Shown here: in pieces, positions 18,545 through 27,853 of the stretch
Numbering within the stretch: the stretch's first letter is position 1
Layout of the letters: the number at the start of each line of letters is the position of its first letter
NCBI GenBank assembly: GCA_003157015.1
Contig: PMIJ01000187.1
Coordinates: 1 to 60,373 of the forward strand
DNA length: 60,373 nt
Source: Bacteroidales bacterium
GTDB lineage: Bacteria; Bacteroidota; Bacteroidia; Bacteroidales; VadinHA17
Reading direction: 5' to 3'
Translations under genes and position numbers: made by a program
The notes under the pieces: generated by a model
Told to the model about the DNA's origin: nothing
The model's input: the letters and a program-made list of their open reading frames with translations, nothing else
The model's database searches: none

Positions 18545-19903
18545 ATGAAATTAATTTATCGGTCAGCTGGAACAATTTTCATTCTGTTATCTATTTCACT
18601 CACTGTAAATGGCCAGTTAATACCGGAGCGGCAATGGCCGGGATTTCGAGGGTATATGGCATCGGGTGTTCTTGATAATGCAAACATTCCCGAATCATTT
18701 GACTTTCAAAAAATGGTTAATATCAGGTGGAAAATCCCGATACCCGGTTTAGGATTGTCAAGTCCGGTCATCTGGGGTGATAAAATATTTATTACAACTG
18801 CTTTAAGCAGTTCAGATAAAGATGGGATAAAAACAGGTATTTACGGCGACGGCATGCCGGTTGCCGATAGTTCTGTTCACGATTGGAAAGTCATCTGTAT
18901 TGATAAAAATTCAGGAAAGCCAATCTGGGAAAGGATAGCATTTACAGGGATTCCTAAAATAAGACGACATCCGAAATCAACACATGCAAATGCTTCCATG
19001 GCTACGGATGGCAAATATGCGGTGGCTTTTTTCGGATCAGAAGGATTGTATTGTTATGATTATAATGGAAATCTTATCTGGAAGAAGAATTTTGGTGTGC
19101 TTAAATCTGTTGCTTTTGATTATCCGGCAGCGGAGTGGGAGTTTGCCAGTTCACCAATAATATATAATGGTGTATTGATTATTCAATGCGATGTACTGGA
19201 AAATTCTTTCCTGGCCGCCTTTGATCTGAAAACAGGTAAGGAATTATGGAAAACCAACAGGGATGAATATCCCGGATGGTGTACACCAAATATTTATAAA
19301 GACGGGGAAAAGGTAAGAATCGCTGTAAATGGGTATAAACATCGCGGAGGATATGATTTTGAAACAGGCAAAGAAATATGGAGAATGTCAGGTGGAGGAG
19401 ACGTCCCTATTCCAACTCCGGTTATGGGTAAGGACCTGATATTCTTCAACAGCGCACACGGTCCTTCTTCACCAATATTCGCAATTAAGACTTCTGCTGC
19501 AGGTGATATTACACTTAAACCAACGGGAGTTCCAAATGAATACGTTAAGTGGAGCATTCCGCGTGGCGGATCATATATTCACACATTGCTTTTATATAGA
19601 GATCATCTTTATAATGTTAACTGGAACGGGACTGTTGTCTGCTATGATTCAGCTACAGGGAAAGAGCTCTACCATGCAAAACTGGGTACTTCCCAAAGCT
19701 TTATCGCTTCTCCGGTTGCTTCAGATGGCAAGCTGTATATTGTCGACGAACAAGGAACAATCTACATTATCCGGGATGGTGTTTCATTTAATCAACTCGC
19801 CGAGGTACCAATGAAGGATATATGTCTAACAGCACCTTCAATAACTGATAGCATGATATTTTTCAGAACTCAGAAATATCTTATTGCAGTAGGAAATAAA
19901 TAA
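18545..19903 (+). CDS. Secreted PQQ-like (BamB-type) beta-propeller, tandem copy 1
   Basis: This 452-residue protein has a signal peptide (about residues 1-23, ending TVNGQ). Its propeller blades carry repeats of the GxxLW/GKELW type. An N-terminal WPGFRG motif is followed by RWKIPIPGLGLSSPVIWGDKIF and a distinctive HPKSTHANASMATDGKYAVA segment. This is the class often labelled PQQ-binding-like in Planctomycetes and Bacteroidota. Propeller tryptophan motifs are visible, but I do not see the residue set of a true PQQ dehydrogenase, so cofactor binding is unproven. The next gene is a close paralogue, 24 nt downstream. Confidence 0.8.
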   Translation: MKLIYRSAGTIFILLSISLTVNGQLIPERQWPGFRGYMASGVLDNANIPESFDFQKMVNIRWKIPIPGLGLSSPVIWGDKIFITTALSSSDKDGIKTGIYGDGMPVADSSVHDWKVICIDKNSGKPIWERIAFTGIPKIRRHPKSTHANASMATDGKYAVAFFGSEGLYCYDYNGNLIWKKNFGVLKSVAFDYPAAEWEFASSPIIYNGVLIIQCDVLENSFLAAFDLKTGKELWKTNRDEYPGWCTPNIYKDGEKVRIAVNGYKHRGGYDFETGKEIWRMSGGGDVPIPTPVMGKDLIFFNSAHGPSSPIFAIKTSAAGDITLKPTGVPNEYVKWSIPRGGSYIHTLLLYRDHLYNVNWNGTVVCYDSATGKELYHAKLGTSQSFIASPVASDGKLYIVDEQGTIYIIRDGVSFNQLAEVPMKDICLTAPSITDSMIFFRTQKYLIAVGNK

Positions 19904-19927
19904 TTGATATTCTTTATACTCTGACCA

Positions 19928-21289
19928 ATGAATAGAAATCTGGCTCTCATATTTATCAGCACATTTTTAGCACTTTCAATCTGCAAAGTTTCATGCCAGG
20001 TAAATCCCGACAGGCAATGGACATCATACCGTGGAAAATTTTCTTCAGGAGTTCTGGATAATGCCAACCTTCCCGATTCATTTGATCTGAGGACCATGAC
20101 CAATGTACGGTGGAAAACCGAAATCCCGGGACTAGGTCTTTCGAGTCCTGTCATTTGGGATAACAAGATATTTATTACCACTGCTATTAGCGAGGCAGAC
20201 AAGGCAGGATATAAGCCAGGATTATATGGTGATGTTACACCCGTCAGAGATTCTTCAGTTCATGAATGGAAAGTATACTGTATTGATAAAAACTCAGGGA
20301 AGATAATCTGGGAACAGACCTCATGTAAAGGAATTCCAGCAATAAAACGGCATCCAAAATCGACTCATGCGAATACTTCAGTGGCTACAGATGGGAAATA
20401 CGTAGTTGCTTTTTTTGGCTCAGAAGGCCTTTTCTGTTATGATATGAATGGAAAGCTTTTGTGGAAGAAAAGTTTTGGGTTGCTGAAATCAGTGTGGGTT
20501 GTGATGAAATCCGCGGAATGGGAATTTGCCAGTTCACCGATTATTTATAATGGGAAGCTTATTATACAATGTGATGTTCTTGAAAACTCGTTTGTGGCAG
20601 CGTATGAAGTAAAAACGGGAAACGAAATATGGAAGACCCAGCGTGATGAATATCCCGGATGGTGTACTCCTAATATTTACACTTATGCAGGAAAAACTTA
20701 TATAGCACTAAATGGATATAAAAACCGCGGGGGATACGATCTCGAGACAGGAAAAGAAGTCTGGAAGATGTCTGGTGGTGGGGATATTCAAATACCGACA
20801 CCCATTGCAGGAAATGATCTCATCTATTTTAACAGTGCACATGGAAAATACTCTCCGATAATTGCTGTAAAAAACAATGCCATAGGTGACATAACTCTCA
20901 AGGAAAACGAAACATCGAATGAATATATAAAATGGAGTCTTCCCAGAGGAGGTTCTTATATGCATACATTGTTACTCTATAAAAACCATCTGTATAATTT
21001 TAACTGGAATGGGACTGTAACGTGTCTTGATCCACTTACAGGAAAAGAGATTTACAATGCAAAGCTCGGAAAAACAAAAAGTTTTATTTCTTCACCTGTC
21101 GCATCTGATGGAAAAATCTATATTGTTGATGAAGAAGGGACTGTCTATATAATAGATGCAGGAGATACATTTAAACTTCTTGCTGAGATACCTATGAATG
21201 ATATATGTATGAGCGTTCCGGCATTAACTGATGGAATGATAATTTTCAGAACCCAGAAATATCTTATAGCTATCGGGAAAAAACAGTGA
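19928..21289 (+). CDS. Secreted PQQ-like beta-propeller, tandem copy 2
   Basis: This 453-residue protein has a signal peptide (about residues 1-24, ending KVSCQ). It aligns over its whole length with the preceding gene, roughly two-thirds identical by eye, sharing RWKTEIPGLGLSSPVIW, HPKSTHANTSVATDG and the DEYPGWCTPNIY segment. A tandem duplication is the straightforward explanation. The pair may form a complex or bind two related partners. It is the last gene of the plus-strand trio and converges on the ABC permease gene. Confidence 0.8.
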   Translation: MNRNLALIFISTFLALSICKVSCQVNPDRQWTSYRGKFSSGVLDNANLPDSFDLRTMTNVRWKTEIPGLGLSSPVIWDNKIFITTAISEADKAGYKPGLYGDVTPVRDSSVHEWKVYCIDKNSGKIIWEQTSCKGIPAIKRHPKSTHANTSVATDGKYVVAFFGSEGLFCYDMNGKLLWKKSFGLLKSVWVVMKSAEWEFASSPIIYNGKLIIQCDVLENSFVAAYEVKTGNEIWKTQRDEYPGWCTPNIYTYAGKTYIALNGYKNRGGYDLETGKEVWKMSGGGDIQIPTPIAGNDLIYFNSAHGKYSPIIAVKNNAIGDITLKENETSNEYIKWSLPRGGSYMHTLLLYKNHLYNFNWNGTVTCLDPLTGKEIYNAKLGKTKSFISSPVASDGKIYIVDEEGTVYIIDAGDTFKLLAEIPMNDICMSVPALTDGMIIFRTQKYLIAIGKKQ

Positions 21290-21307
21290 CCCACAGAGTC
21301 GTAAATC

Positions 21308-24300
21308 TTAATCTTTTTTCAGGCTTCCTGTTAATGAATTACTTGTAACTGATCTCACAGATATAGTTAAAACTACTAAGCCTGTAATCATTAATGCAAG
21401 AATCATAAGTGACATAAACACCCATGGGATTTGTGCATAACTTATAATTGAATCTGAAGTTGCCACGACCGCCGAAAGAACGCCGGATGACGCTCCTGCA
21501 AATAGTATCAGAAGTTGTTCTGAAATGATCATCCGTCTGATTTTTGCAGCCTGAAATCCCACTGCAAGCATTAATGCGAATTCCTTTTTCCGTTGATTAA
21601 AGTTTCTTAATAGTATAAATCCGAGCCCGATAATACCTATTATCATTCCTAACGCTCCGAAAACGGCAAAAACAGAGAGGTAAGTATTTGATACGCTGTA
21701 AAACGAAGCCAGCCTGTCATTAGTTTTTTCTATATTCAAACCGTAATTTTCGAGTCTTTCATTCAATGTGTTTTTGATCAGTTCAGTCAACTCCGGTTTT
21801 CCATCTGCCAGCATAACTGAACTTCCCGAAACTGAAGGGTAATACTTTGAGAAATTTTCCATTCCAATCAACACATTTCCCTGGAAAACAGAAGATTGTA
21901 AACCTGCTGCGAGAATTATCTTCAATGGCATCCCGTTTTCTGCACGTAAAACTAATGTATCTCCGATTTTTAATTTTAAGCCCCAATCAAGAATAGTCTG
22001 ATCTGCAATACCATATATAAAATTATTACGAGGACAAATTTTCAGGTATTGCCATGGATTTAGCAAACGCTCTTTTTTTAAAGAACTGGCGAATGAAAAA
22101 GCTTTATTTTCAATAAAGTCAGTTGGATCAATACCAAAAAGGGGTGGAACAGTTATATGATTAAGATTCAGACAACTGGCATCATTACCTGATGATCTTT
22201 TCATCTGGACAAACCTTACTCCGGATAGTTTTGCATCATCAAGACCAAGGGATCTTCTTGAAGAATTATTATTCAGATCTTCCTTTACAGGAATTGTATT
22301 TTCACACCAAAGAAGATATCCGCCAGTTCCGCCTGAGCGATTACCTGATTTCTCATTGAAATTCATCCTGTTCACCTCGGTGATAAAAACTGTAAATATT
22401 CCCGCAGCAATAAACAATATTGAAGTAACTGCGCCTGAGGAGTTAAATGAATAATACAGACGGGAAAATTGTCTACTGGTTTCTGTTCTTCCCTGAACTC
22501 TCTTATTTATGCCCAGATAATATTGTCGCCATAAAAAAATTAAAGTCAATAATAGTGATGTTCCGGACGCAAAAGAAAAAAATAATCTCTCTTCCTGTAA
22601 CAAGATAGAAAGTATTAATAATGAAATTGTTATAAACGATGAAATAGATAAAAATATTAAATTTTTATTATCATGGTGAATCATATATCTTTTCTTTTCT
22701 TTTCTATGAAGATCTTTCAGGTAACGCTTGATCTTAATCATCATCAGCACCATGATGGTCAATAGTGTTACAACAAATCCTGAAAAAATCGGAAGCAGAT
22801 TGAAATAGGCCTGAAGTGTATTAGTTTGCACAGCTCCATTCCATACAGTATTCAGCGCCCTGGTTACTAAGACATCGGCAAAATAGCCTGAAAAAGCTCC
22901 GATCATGCAACCCGCCAGACTTATAAGTGCTGACTCGAAAAACAATAATCTGGCTATCCAGTTATTATTAAATCCAAGAGCATATAAAGTATTAATGTGA
23001 CCACGTTTCGAATCAAAATATGAAGAGGTTGAAAATGACAAAAGGATAAGTGAAGCCAGGATAAGGAAAAACCCAAGACTGAGGAAAAGAGTGCCAAAAT
23101 CGACACTGTTTTCTGATGCTTTTAATGATTGATCCTGTATGTCTGTAATGGTAAAACCAACCTTATATGGATCGAGCGATCCGTTAAGTTTATTTTCAAT
23201 CTCTTTTGCTTTTAAAGCAACAGGAAAGCGAACAGACGTTGCCGGACCGAAATTATTTCCCCACAATTCTCTCGCTTTTTCATAGTTGATGAATGCTTTT
23301 GGAGTCCCTCTGTATCTGCTCCAATAGTCTTCGTCTTTTTTGCGGATTTCATGCATTTTTATTGGTACACCAGCATCCCAATCCGTGCAAGATTCTTTTC
23401 CTGATATTCCCGGAAAGTCGGGCATGAGGAGTGAATCAGACCATATCCCGGTCATTTCGACAATCCGCTTGACAATAAAGTTGTTGTTTATTTCTATTAA
23501 TTTATTCAAAGAATCGGGTGAATACCAAAATAGCTTAACTGCATCACCTTCTTTTACTCCGAGATCATTCGCCATCCATCTGTTTAATATCATGCCGTTG
23601 CCAGAAGCAATCTCAGGATAAAGAACTGATGGCAATCCAGAGATAAATGAATAAGGTGTGGATCTTTCTCCAGAACTAAAATGATTACCCATATATGTTA
23701 AAACACGAGCCGAGGAAGGTAACAGTTTTGATATCTCATCAGCAATTGTACCGTCAATGAATACTCTGTCGGATACAAGTTCATTCTCTCCCGTTTTCTT
23801 AACAGTGCGGATTTTAAAACCGATATCTGACAGCGTAAGGGTGTTTTTGAATACGTCGTATAAAGTATTTAATGTCTTTTTATAATCTTTTTTGACCAGT
23901 ATTCTGTTCATCTTAAGACCATTATCTTCAAGATCATTCAAATTCATGAAAATATTCAATGGAGTTATCTGGCTTATTAAAAGAGAGAAATTCCCAGCGC
24001 TTTCAGGTCCGAGAATTGCGCCTATCTTCATCACCACAGAGTTTACCTTCCTGTCCGGGGCAAATGGAGCATCTGCAGGTATTTCAGTTATTTGTGAATA
24101 ACGAATAACTATTTCATCGTCCAATTTTATCCCTAGATATTCAGCAAGTTTTTTGTTTACTGCCACTTCTCCTGGTTTTAAACTAAGAGAATCACCTCCG
24201 TGAAATGCAAAAAAGTCTCTGGTTACACCATAGATATGAGCATTGACAGCTCCCTTCTGTGATTTAAGATTCTGGCAATATCCTGTCAATTCGACTATAC

Positions 24301-24559
24301 CTGTACATGAAATTTTGGACCTGTTTCTCAATCTCTGAATAAGATCCGGGGAAAAGAACCTGTTTCCTGAACTAATCAGAATACCGGTATTTCCTAGACT
24401 CTCCGAAGCTGTTTTTTTAAGACTTTGCCTTACAGATTCACCAGTCAGCAATGAACCGGTGATTACAGCTGACAGCAATACGATAATTAAAATCTGATAC
24501 AGTACCGGTTTCTTATAAAATCTTAAAGACTGGAATATTGTTTTGAATATACCCTGCAT
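21308..24559 (-). CDS. ABC transporter permease with two FtsX domains
   Basis: This 1083-residue protein has an N-terminal membrane helix (about 17-38), a large extracytoplasmic domain, a helix cluster near 500-610 with the FtsX-like SKRGHINTLYALGFNNNWIA segment, two further helices near 645-690, a second extracytoplasmic domain and C-terminal helices (about 960-1070) with KKEFALMLAVGFQAAKI. Two FtsX modules in one chain resemble large permeases of the LolCE/MacB or YbbP type that move lipids or lipoproteins or transmit force. The ATPase gene ends 10 nt upstream of its start, and the pair must work together. The substrate is not known. Confidence 0.85.
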   Translation of the reverse strand: MQGIFKTIFQSLRFYKKPVLYQILIIVLLSAVITGSLLTGESVRQSLKKTASESLGNTGILISSGNRFFSPDLIQRLRNRSKISCTGIVELTGYCQNLKSQKGAVNAHIYGVTRDFFAFHGGDSLSLKPGEVAVNKKLAEYLGIKLDDEIVIRYSQITEIPADAPFAPDRKVNSVVMKIGAILGPESAGNFSLLISQITPLNIFMNLNDLEDNGLKMNRILVKKDYKKTLNTLYDVFKNTLTLSDIGFKIRTVKKTGENELVSDRVFIDGTIADEISKLLPSSARVLTYMGNHFSSGERSTPYSFISGLPSVLYPEIASGNGMILNRWMANDLGVKEGDAVKLFWYSPDSLNKLIEINNNFIVKRIVEMTGIWSDSLLMPDFPGISGKESCTDWDAGVPIKMHEIRKKDEDYWSRYRGTPKAFINYEKARELWGNNFGPATSVRFPVALKAKEIENKLNGSLDPYKVGFTITDIQDQSLKASENSVDFGTLFLSLGFFLILASLILLSFSTSSYFDSKRGHINTLYALGFNNNWIARLLFFESALISLAGCMIGAFSGYFADVLVTRALNTVWNGAVQTNTLQAYFNLLPIFSGFVVTLLTIMVLMMIKIKRYLKDLHRKEKKRYMIHHDNKNLIFLSISSFITISLLILSILLQEERLFFSFASGTSLLLTLIFLWRQYYLGINKRVQGRTETSRQFSRLYYSFNSSGAVTSILFIAAGIFTVFITEVNRMNFNEKSGNRSGGTGGYLLWCENTIPVKEDLNNNSSRRSLGLDDAKLSGVRFVQMKRSSGNDASCLNLNHITVPPLFGIDPTDFIENKAFSFASSLKKERLLNPWQYLKICPRNNFIYGIADQTILDWGLKLKIGDTLVLRAENGMPLKIILAAGLQSSVFQGNVLIGMENFSKYYPSVSGSSVMLADGKPELTELIKNTLNERLENYGLNIEKTNDRLASFYSVSNTYLSVFAVFGALGMIIGIIGLGFILLRNFNQRKKEFALMLAVGFQAAKIRRMIISEQLLILFAGASSGVLSAVVATSDSIISYAQIPWVFMSLMILALMITGLVVLTISVRSVTSNSLTGSLKKD

Positions 24560-24569
24560 TTTACTAATC

Positions 24570-25247
24570 CTATTCCGATATTAATTTCCCGTCAACCAGA
24601 TGCAATTTCTTCGACATTTTATTCGCAATGTCAATTGAGTGAGTTGCCAGAATTAAGGTCATACTGTACTCTTTGTTCATTTCAAGAAGAAGTTCTCCCA
24701 TCGATTCTGCATTTTTTGCATCCAGCGATCCTGTTGGCTCATCGGCAAGAAGTATCGATGGTTTATTAACAAGGGCCCGGACCAGAGCAACTCTTTGAGC
24801 CTCTCCGCCGGAAATCTGCGACGGGTACTTGTTTTTAAGATCATAAATGCCCGCTCGTATCATTAACTCATTAATATATAGCTTTTTATCTGATAATCGT
24901 ATTTTTGAATGTTTCGTTGCTAGCATAGGTAAAAAAATATTCTGATGAATGTTCATATAAGGCAGAAGCAGGTGGTCCTGAAAAACAAAACCAATGTTCA
25001 GGTTTCGGTATGCGGCCGATTCAGATTCAGAAAAATTTGCAATTGATCCACCTTTGAAAAAAATATCACCAGAATCAGGTTTGTCGAGTAGCCCGATGAT
25101 ATTCATAAGTGTCGTTTTTCCCGAACCAGATGGACCCATAATAGATATTGTTTCACCTGCTTCCACTTCAAGACAGAGATTATCAAGAACAGTACCTCTC
25201 TGTTTGAATGACTTTGATATGTTTTTTATTGACAGCATACAGCTCAT
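24570..25247 (-). CDS. ABC transporter ATP-binding protein (LolD/MacB type)
   Basis: This 225-residue ATPase has Walker A GPSGSGKTT (about residues 38-46), the signature ISGGEAQR, Walker B ILLADEP followed by TGSLDAKN, and a switch histidine in LATHSID. The size and TGSLD motif match the LolD/MacB/FtsE group that pairs with FtsX-fold permeases. It sits 10 nt ahead of the 1083-residue permease. It is co-directional with the glycosyltransferase upstream, though the 66-nt gap makes membership of one operon likely rather than certain. Confidence 0.9.
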   Translation of the reverse strand: MSCMLSIKNISKSFKQRGTVLDNLCLEVEAGETISIMGPSGSGKTTLMNIIGLLDKPDSGDIFFKGGSIANFSESESAAYRNLNIGFVFQDHLLLPYMNIHQNIFLPMLATKHSKIRLSDKKLYINELMIRAGIYDLKNKYPSQISGGEAQRVALVRALVNKPSILLADEPTGSLDAKNAESMGELLLEMNKEYSMTLILATHSIDIANKMSKKLHLVDGKLISE

Positions 25248-25313
25248 TTAAATATTAATCGAAGTAGATTGTTCATTACACCTTCCCGATCCTAAGAAAT
25301 ATTTCAGCAGGGG

Positions 25314-26606
25314 TCAGCCCATTAGCGAATTATAAACCTTTGACAACCCTTCCGCCATTTTTTCTAGCGAAAGTTCAGTTAAGACCTTTTCTTTCCCCTG
25401 TTTTCCGAGCCTGTAACGTAAGTCATTATCTTTTAATAATTTCAGGAGGTTCGCTGACAACTCTGAAACGTAGTCAGGCGAGTAAATAATCCCACCAAGT
25501 GTTTTTGAGACTATTTCAGGAAATCCTCCGGTTGCAGGCTGAACGACTGGAACACCTGCAGAATTAGATTCAAGGATATATAATCCGTAACCATCATGTT
25601 TTCTTACAGGTACACTCATGACATCTATACTGCTGAAAAACTTCTCTTTGCTGTCACCGTGAAATTCAGGATAAATCCTGATATGACTTTTCAACCCGTT
25701 AGCCTTTACTTTCCTTATCTGATCAGCGATAAATGGCTTATCGTCACTTGTAAATCCTCCCGAAACATGAAGAGTCAGTCCGGGCAGATCATTCCCTTTC
25801 TTCAGTTCAATAAAAGCATCTACCAGCTTGTCGAACCCATTTTGATAACTAAGCCTGCAGAAATATCCGATGGAAGGCCATATTGAATTATTTTCAATTT
25901 TTGCCAGGTCACCCGGATCAAAACCTAGCGGAACAACATGAAAATTATTTCCCGGGATTCCTGTTTTGGCTATGAATAGTTCTTTAAAATAAGTGCTGGG
26001 AGTTAGAAAATTATCGACATTTGGTGCTTCTTTTGAGATAAGTTTCCATGCTCGCGACTGATAAGGCTCTGCCATCTCATCTATCCAGTCATCTTCATTT
26101 AAAAGAGAACAGACTACTTTGACATCCATCTTTTTCTTAATTCTTCGGGCCAATCCTATTATAAGAGCATTTGAAAGATGAATGATATCCGGTTTCCCGT
26201 CACGGCACAGATAATCCACCAGCCGCTGAAGTTCTTTTTCCGGAAAGGCATTTTCTCCCCTGATCATATTCAGAGTCATCTCTTCAAGTCCTTCAGTACG
26301 CGTGGTACCTGCTCTCCTGGCAGCCATTTTGAGCATTGGGCCTGAATCAACTATTTTATCAAAGAAAACAGGCATGTTTTTAAGGAACGGGACTTTTTCT
26401 CTAAGATACATTGAGATAGCTCCAAAGAAGACATTCTTATCCATTCCGGTCTCAGTATTTGTATCATCGGGAGGAAGATACAAAGGTATTGCAGAAGCAT
26501 TTATACCCGGAACTTTCCGAATAGCTCTCAGATATATCATATCGCGGTAACAGTTTCCGCAATAAAATGAACCTCCTGAACCTGTTATCAGATAAACAAT
26601 TTTCAT
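25314..26606 (-). CDS. Family 4 glycosyltransferase
   Basis: This 430-residue protein has a GT-B fold. The N-terminal half opens with KIVYLITGSGGSFYCGNCYRD, a glycine-rich acceptor-side loop. The C-terminal half holds a GYFCRLSYQNGFDKLVDA segment and the donor site HDGYGLYILESNSAGVPVV followed by GGFPEIV, which matches the GT4 retaining family apart from the first acidic residue of the usual ExxGxxxxE pattern. It should move a sugar from a nucleotide donor; acceptor and sugar are unknown. It sits between the propeller/Fe-S operon and an ABC pair, separated from the former by a dispersed repeat. Confidence 0.82.
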   Translation of the reverse strand: MKIVYLITGSGGSFYCGNCYRDMIYLRAIRKVPGINASAIPLYLPPDDTNTETGMDKNVFFGAISMYLREKVPFLKNMPVFFDKIVDSGPMLKMAARRAGTTRTEGLEEMTLNMIRGENAFPEKELQRLVDYLCRDGKPDIIHLSNALIIGLARRIKKKMDVKVVCSLLNEDDWIDEMAEPYQSRAWKLISKEAPNVDNFLTPSTYFKELFIAKTGIPGNNFHVVPLGFDPGDLAKIENNSIWPSIGYFCRLSYQNGFDKLVDAFIELKKGNDLPGLTLHVSGGFTSDDKPFIADQIRKVKANGLKSHIRIYPEFHGDSKEKFFSSIDVMSVPVRKHDGYGLYILESNSAGVPVVQPATGGFPEIVSKTLGGIIYSPDYVSELSANLLKLLKDNDLRYRLGKQGKEKVLTELSLEKMAEGLSKVYNSLMG

Positions 26607-26646
26607 ATTATGTAATATTCTCTATAAACCTCTCGTAACAAACCGC

Positions 26647-26737
26647 ATTGATTTTCTTCGTTTACCCCGGCCCCAGGGGGTGCTAAGAAAATCAATTTAC
26701 TCCCCTTGGGGCTGGGGTAATTAAATTGATTTTCGAG
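26647..26737. repeat. 89-bp dispersed palindromic repeat, copy 2 (inverted)
   Basis: This element is the approximate reverse complement of the one at 7296-7384, sharing runs such as GGGGAGTAAATTGATTTTCTT and GGGGTAAACGAAGAAAATCA when read on the minus strand. It ends 4 nt before the stop of the PQQ-like gene at 26741 and fills most of the gap to the glycosyltransferase. Its position at a 3' end suits an element that folds in mRNA and protects or ends the operon transcript. Confidence 0.75.
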
Positions 26738-26740
26738 CGA

Positions 26741-27853
26741 CTACTTAATACCAAAGGCCATCAAACGTCCGTCCTCCGTCAGAATATAGAATTTTCCGTC
26801 GACTACAGCCGGTGAGCTGCTAACAGGGGTCCCTGTATTAAAGCTCCAGATCTTCTTACCATCAGCTAAACCCAGAATATAAACATATCCATCCATACCC
26901 GTAAAAAGAACTTTTGTTGATGACAAAACTGCAGAACCTAATATTCTTCCGTTAGTCCTGTATTTCCATAACAACTTTCCATCGGAAGAGTTGTAACAAT
27001 AAAGATATTTATCCTCACTTCCTATTACAACTGAATTGTTGCCTATAGCCGGGATCGCCAAAATTGAACCTGAATCATCAGCTCCCGGAATCTCCCATAC
27101 AATTTTTTTTGTGGCAATATTTACACAGTATTTTGTTCCGTCGTAATCCCCGAAATATGCCATATTACCTGCAAGTGCAGGAGAGGAGGCAATATAAACC
27201 CCGATATTAATGGTGTCTTTTTGTTTGCCTGTAAGCGGATCAATAACTCTTAACATTCCATCGCATCCACCGAATATAATTTTACCGTTTAATATTGCGG
27301 GTGTACCGTTAATATAGTTTTCTGTTTCAACTCTCCAGAGCATTTTCCCTGTAGATGGATTAATACAATGAAGGTAATAATCATAGCTTCCAACAATAAT
27401 ACCGGATGAGTTTCCTGATTTCCAGATATTTGCTGATCCAACTATCTGATTGTCTGTTTTATATGACCATACAATCTTTCCGGTTTTTTTATTTGCAGCA
27501 TAAAGTATGCCTTCAGATGTGCTGTAAATAACATTATTGTCTGATACCAGGGGAGGGGCTTCTATCGGATCGCCGGCAGCTGTTTTCCAGGCGAGCTTGC
27601 CTTCAGTATCGCACGCAACAAGAGATCCCTTGTCTGTTCCGAAATAGATAAGACCATCGCTTATTACAGGTGAGGATTTTGTTGCTGAGCCTGAATTCAG
27701 GCTCCATAACAACTTCGGATTGGAGGGAAGTGGCCATTCAGAGTTTCCTGAAAGATCTGATTTTCCACGAAAAATAGACCAATCCGGACTCTGGGAGAAA
27801 ATAACACCTGAATTCAGCAGGAGAAAAAGTAATATCTTAAAGCTTAATTTCAT
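26741..27853 (-). CDS. Secreted PQQ-like beta-propeller, last gene of the Fe-S operon
   Basis: This 371-residue protein has a signal peptide (about 1-21, SGVIFSQ). Its propeller has very regular blades: LLWSLNSGSATKSSPV, LAWKTAAG, IVWSYKTDN, MLWRVETEN, IVWEIPGAD, LLWKYRTNG, IWSFNTGTPVSSSPAV. The spacing fits seven or eight BamB/PQQ-like blades. The frame extends 29 codons upstream into the Fe-S gene, but the ATG at 27853 gives the signal peptide and a 17-nt overlap with the preceding gene, matching the style of this operon. It contains few extra residues beyond the propeller, so it is probably a binding or scaffold partner. No catalytic motif is seen. Confidence 0.82.
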   Translation of the reverse strand: MKLSFKILLFLLLNSGVIFSQSPDWSIFRGKSDLSGNSEWPLPSNPKLLWSLNSGSATKSSPVISDGLIYFGTDKGSLVACDTEGKLAWKTAAGDPIEAPPLVSDNNVIYSTSEGILYAANKKTGKIVWSYKTDNQIVGSANIWKSGNSSGIIVGSYDYYLHCINPSTGKMLWRVETENYINGTPAILNGKIIFGGCDGMLRVIDPLTGKQKDTINIGVYIASSPALAGNMAYFGDYDGTKYCVNIATKKIVWEIPGADDSGSILAIPAIGNNSVVIGSEDKYLYCYNSSDGKLLWKYRTNGRILGSAVLSSTKVLFTGMDGYVYILGLADGKKIWSFNTGTPVSSSPAVVDGKFYILTEDGRLMAFGIK

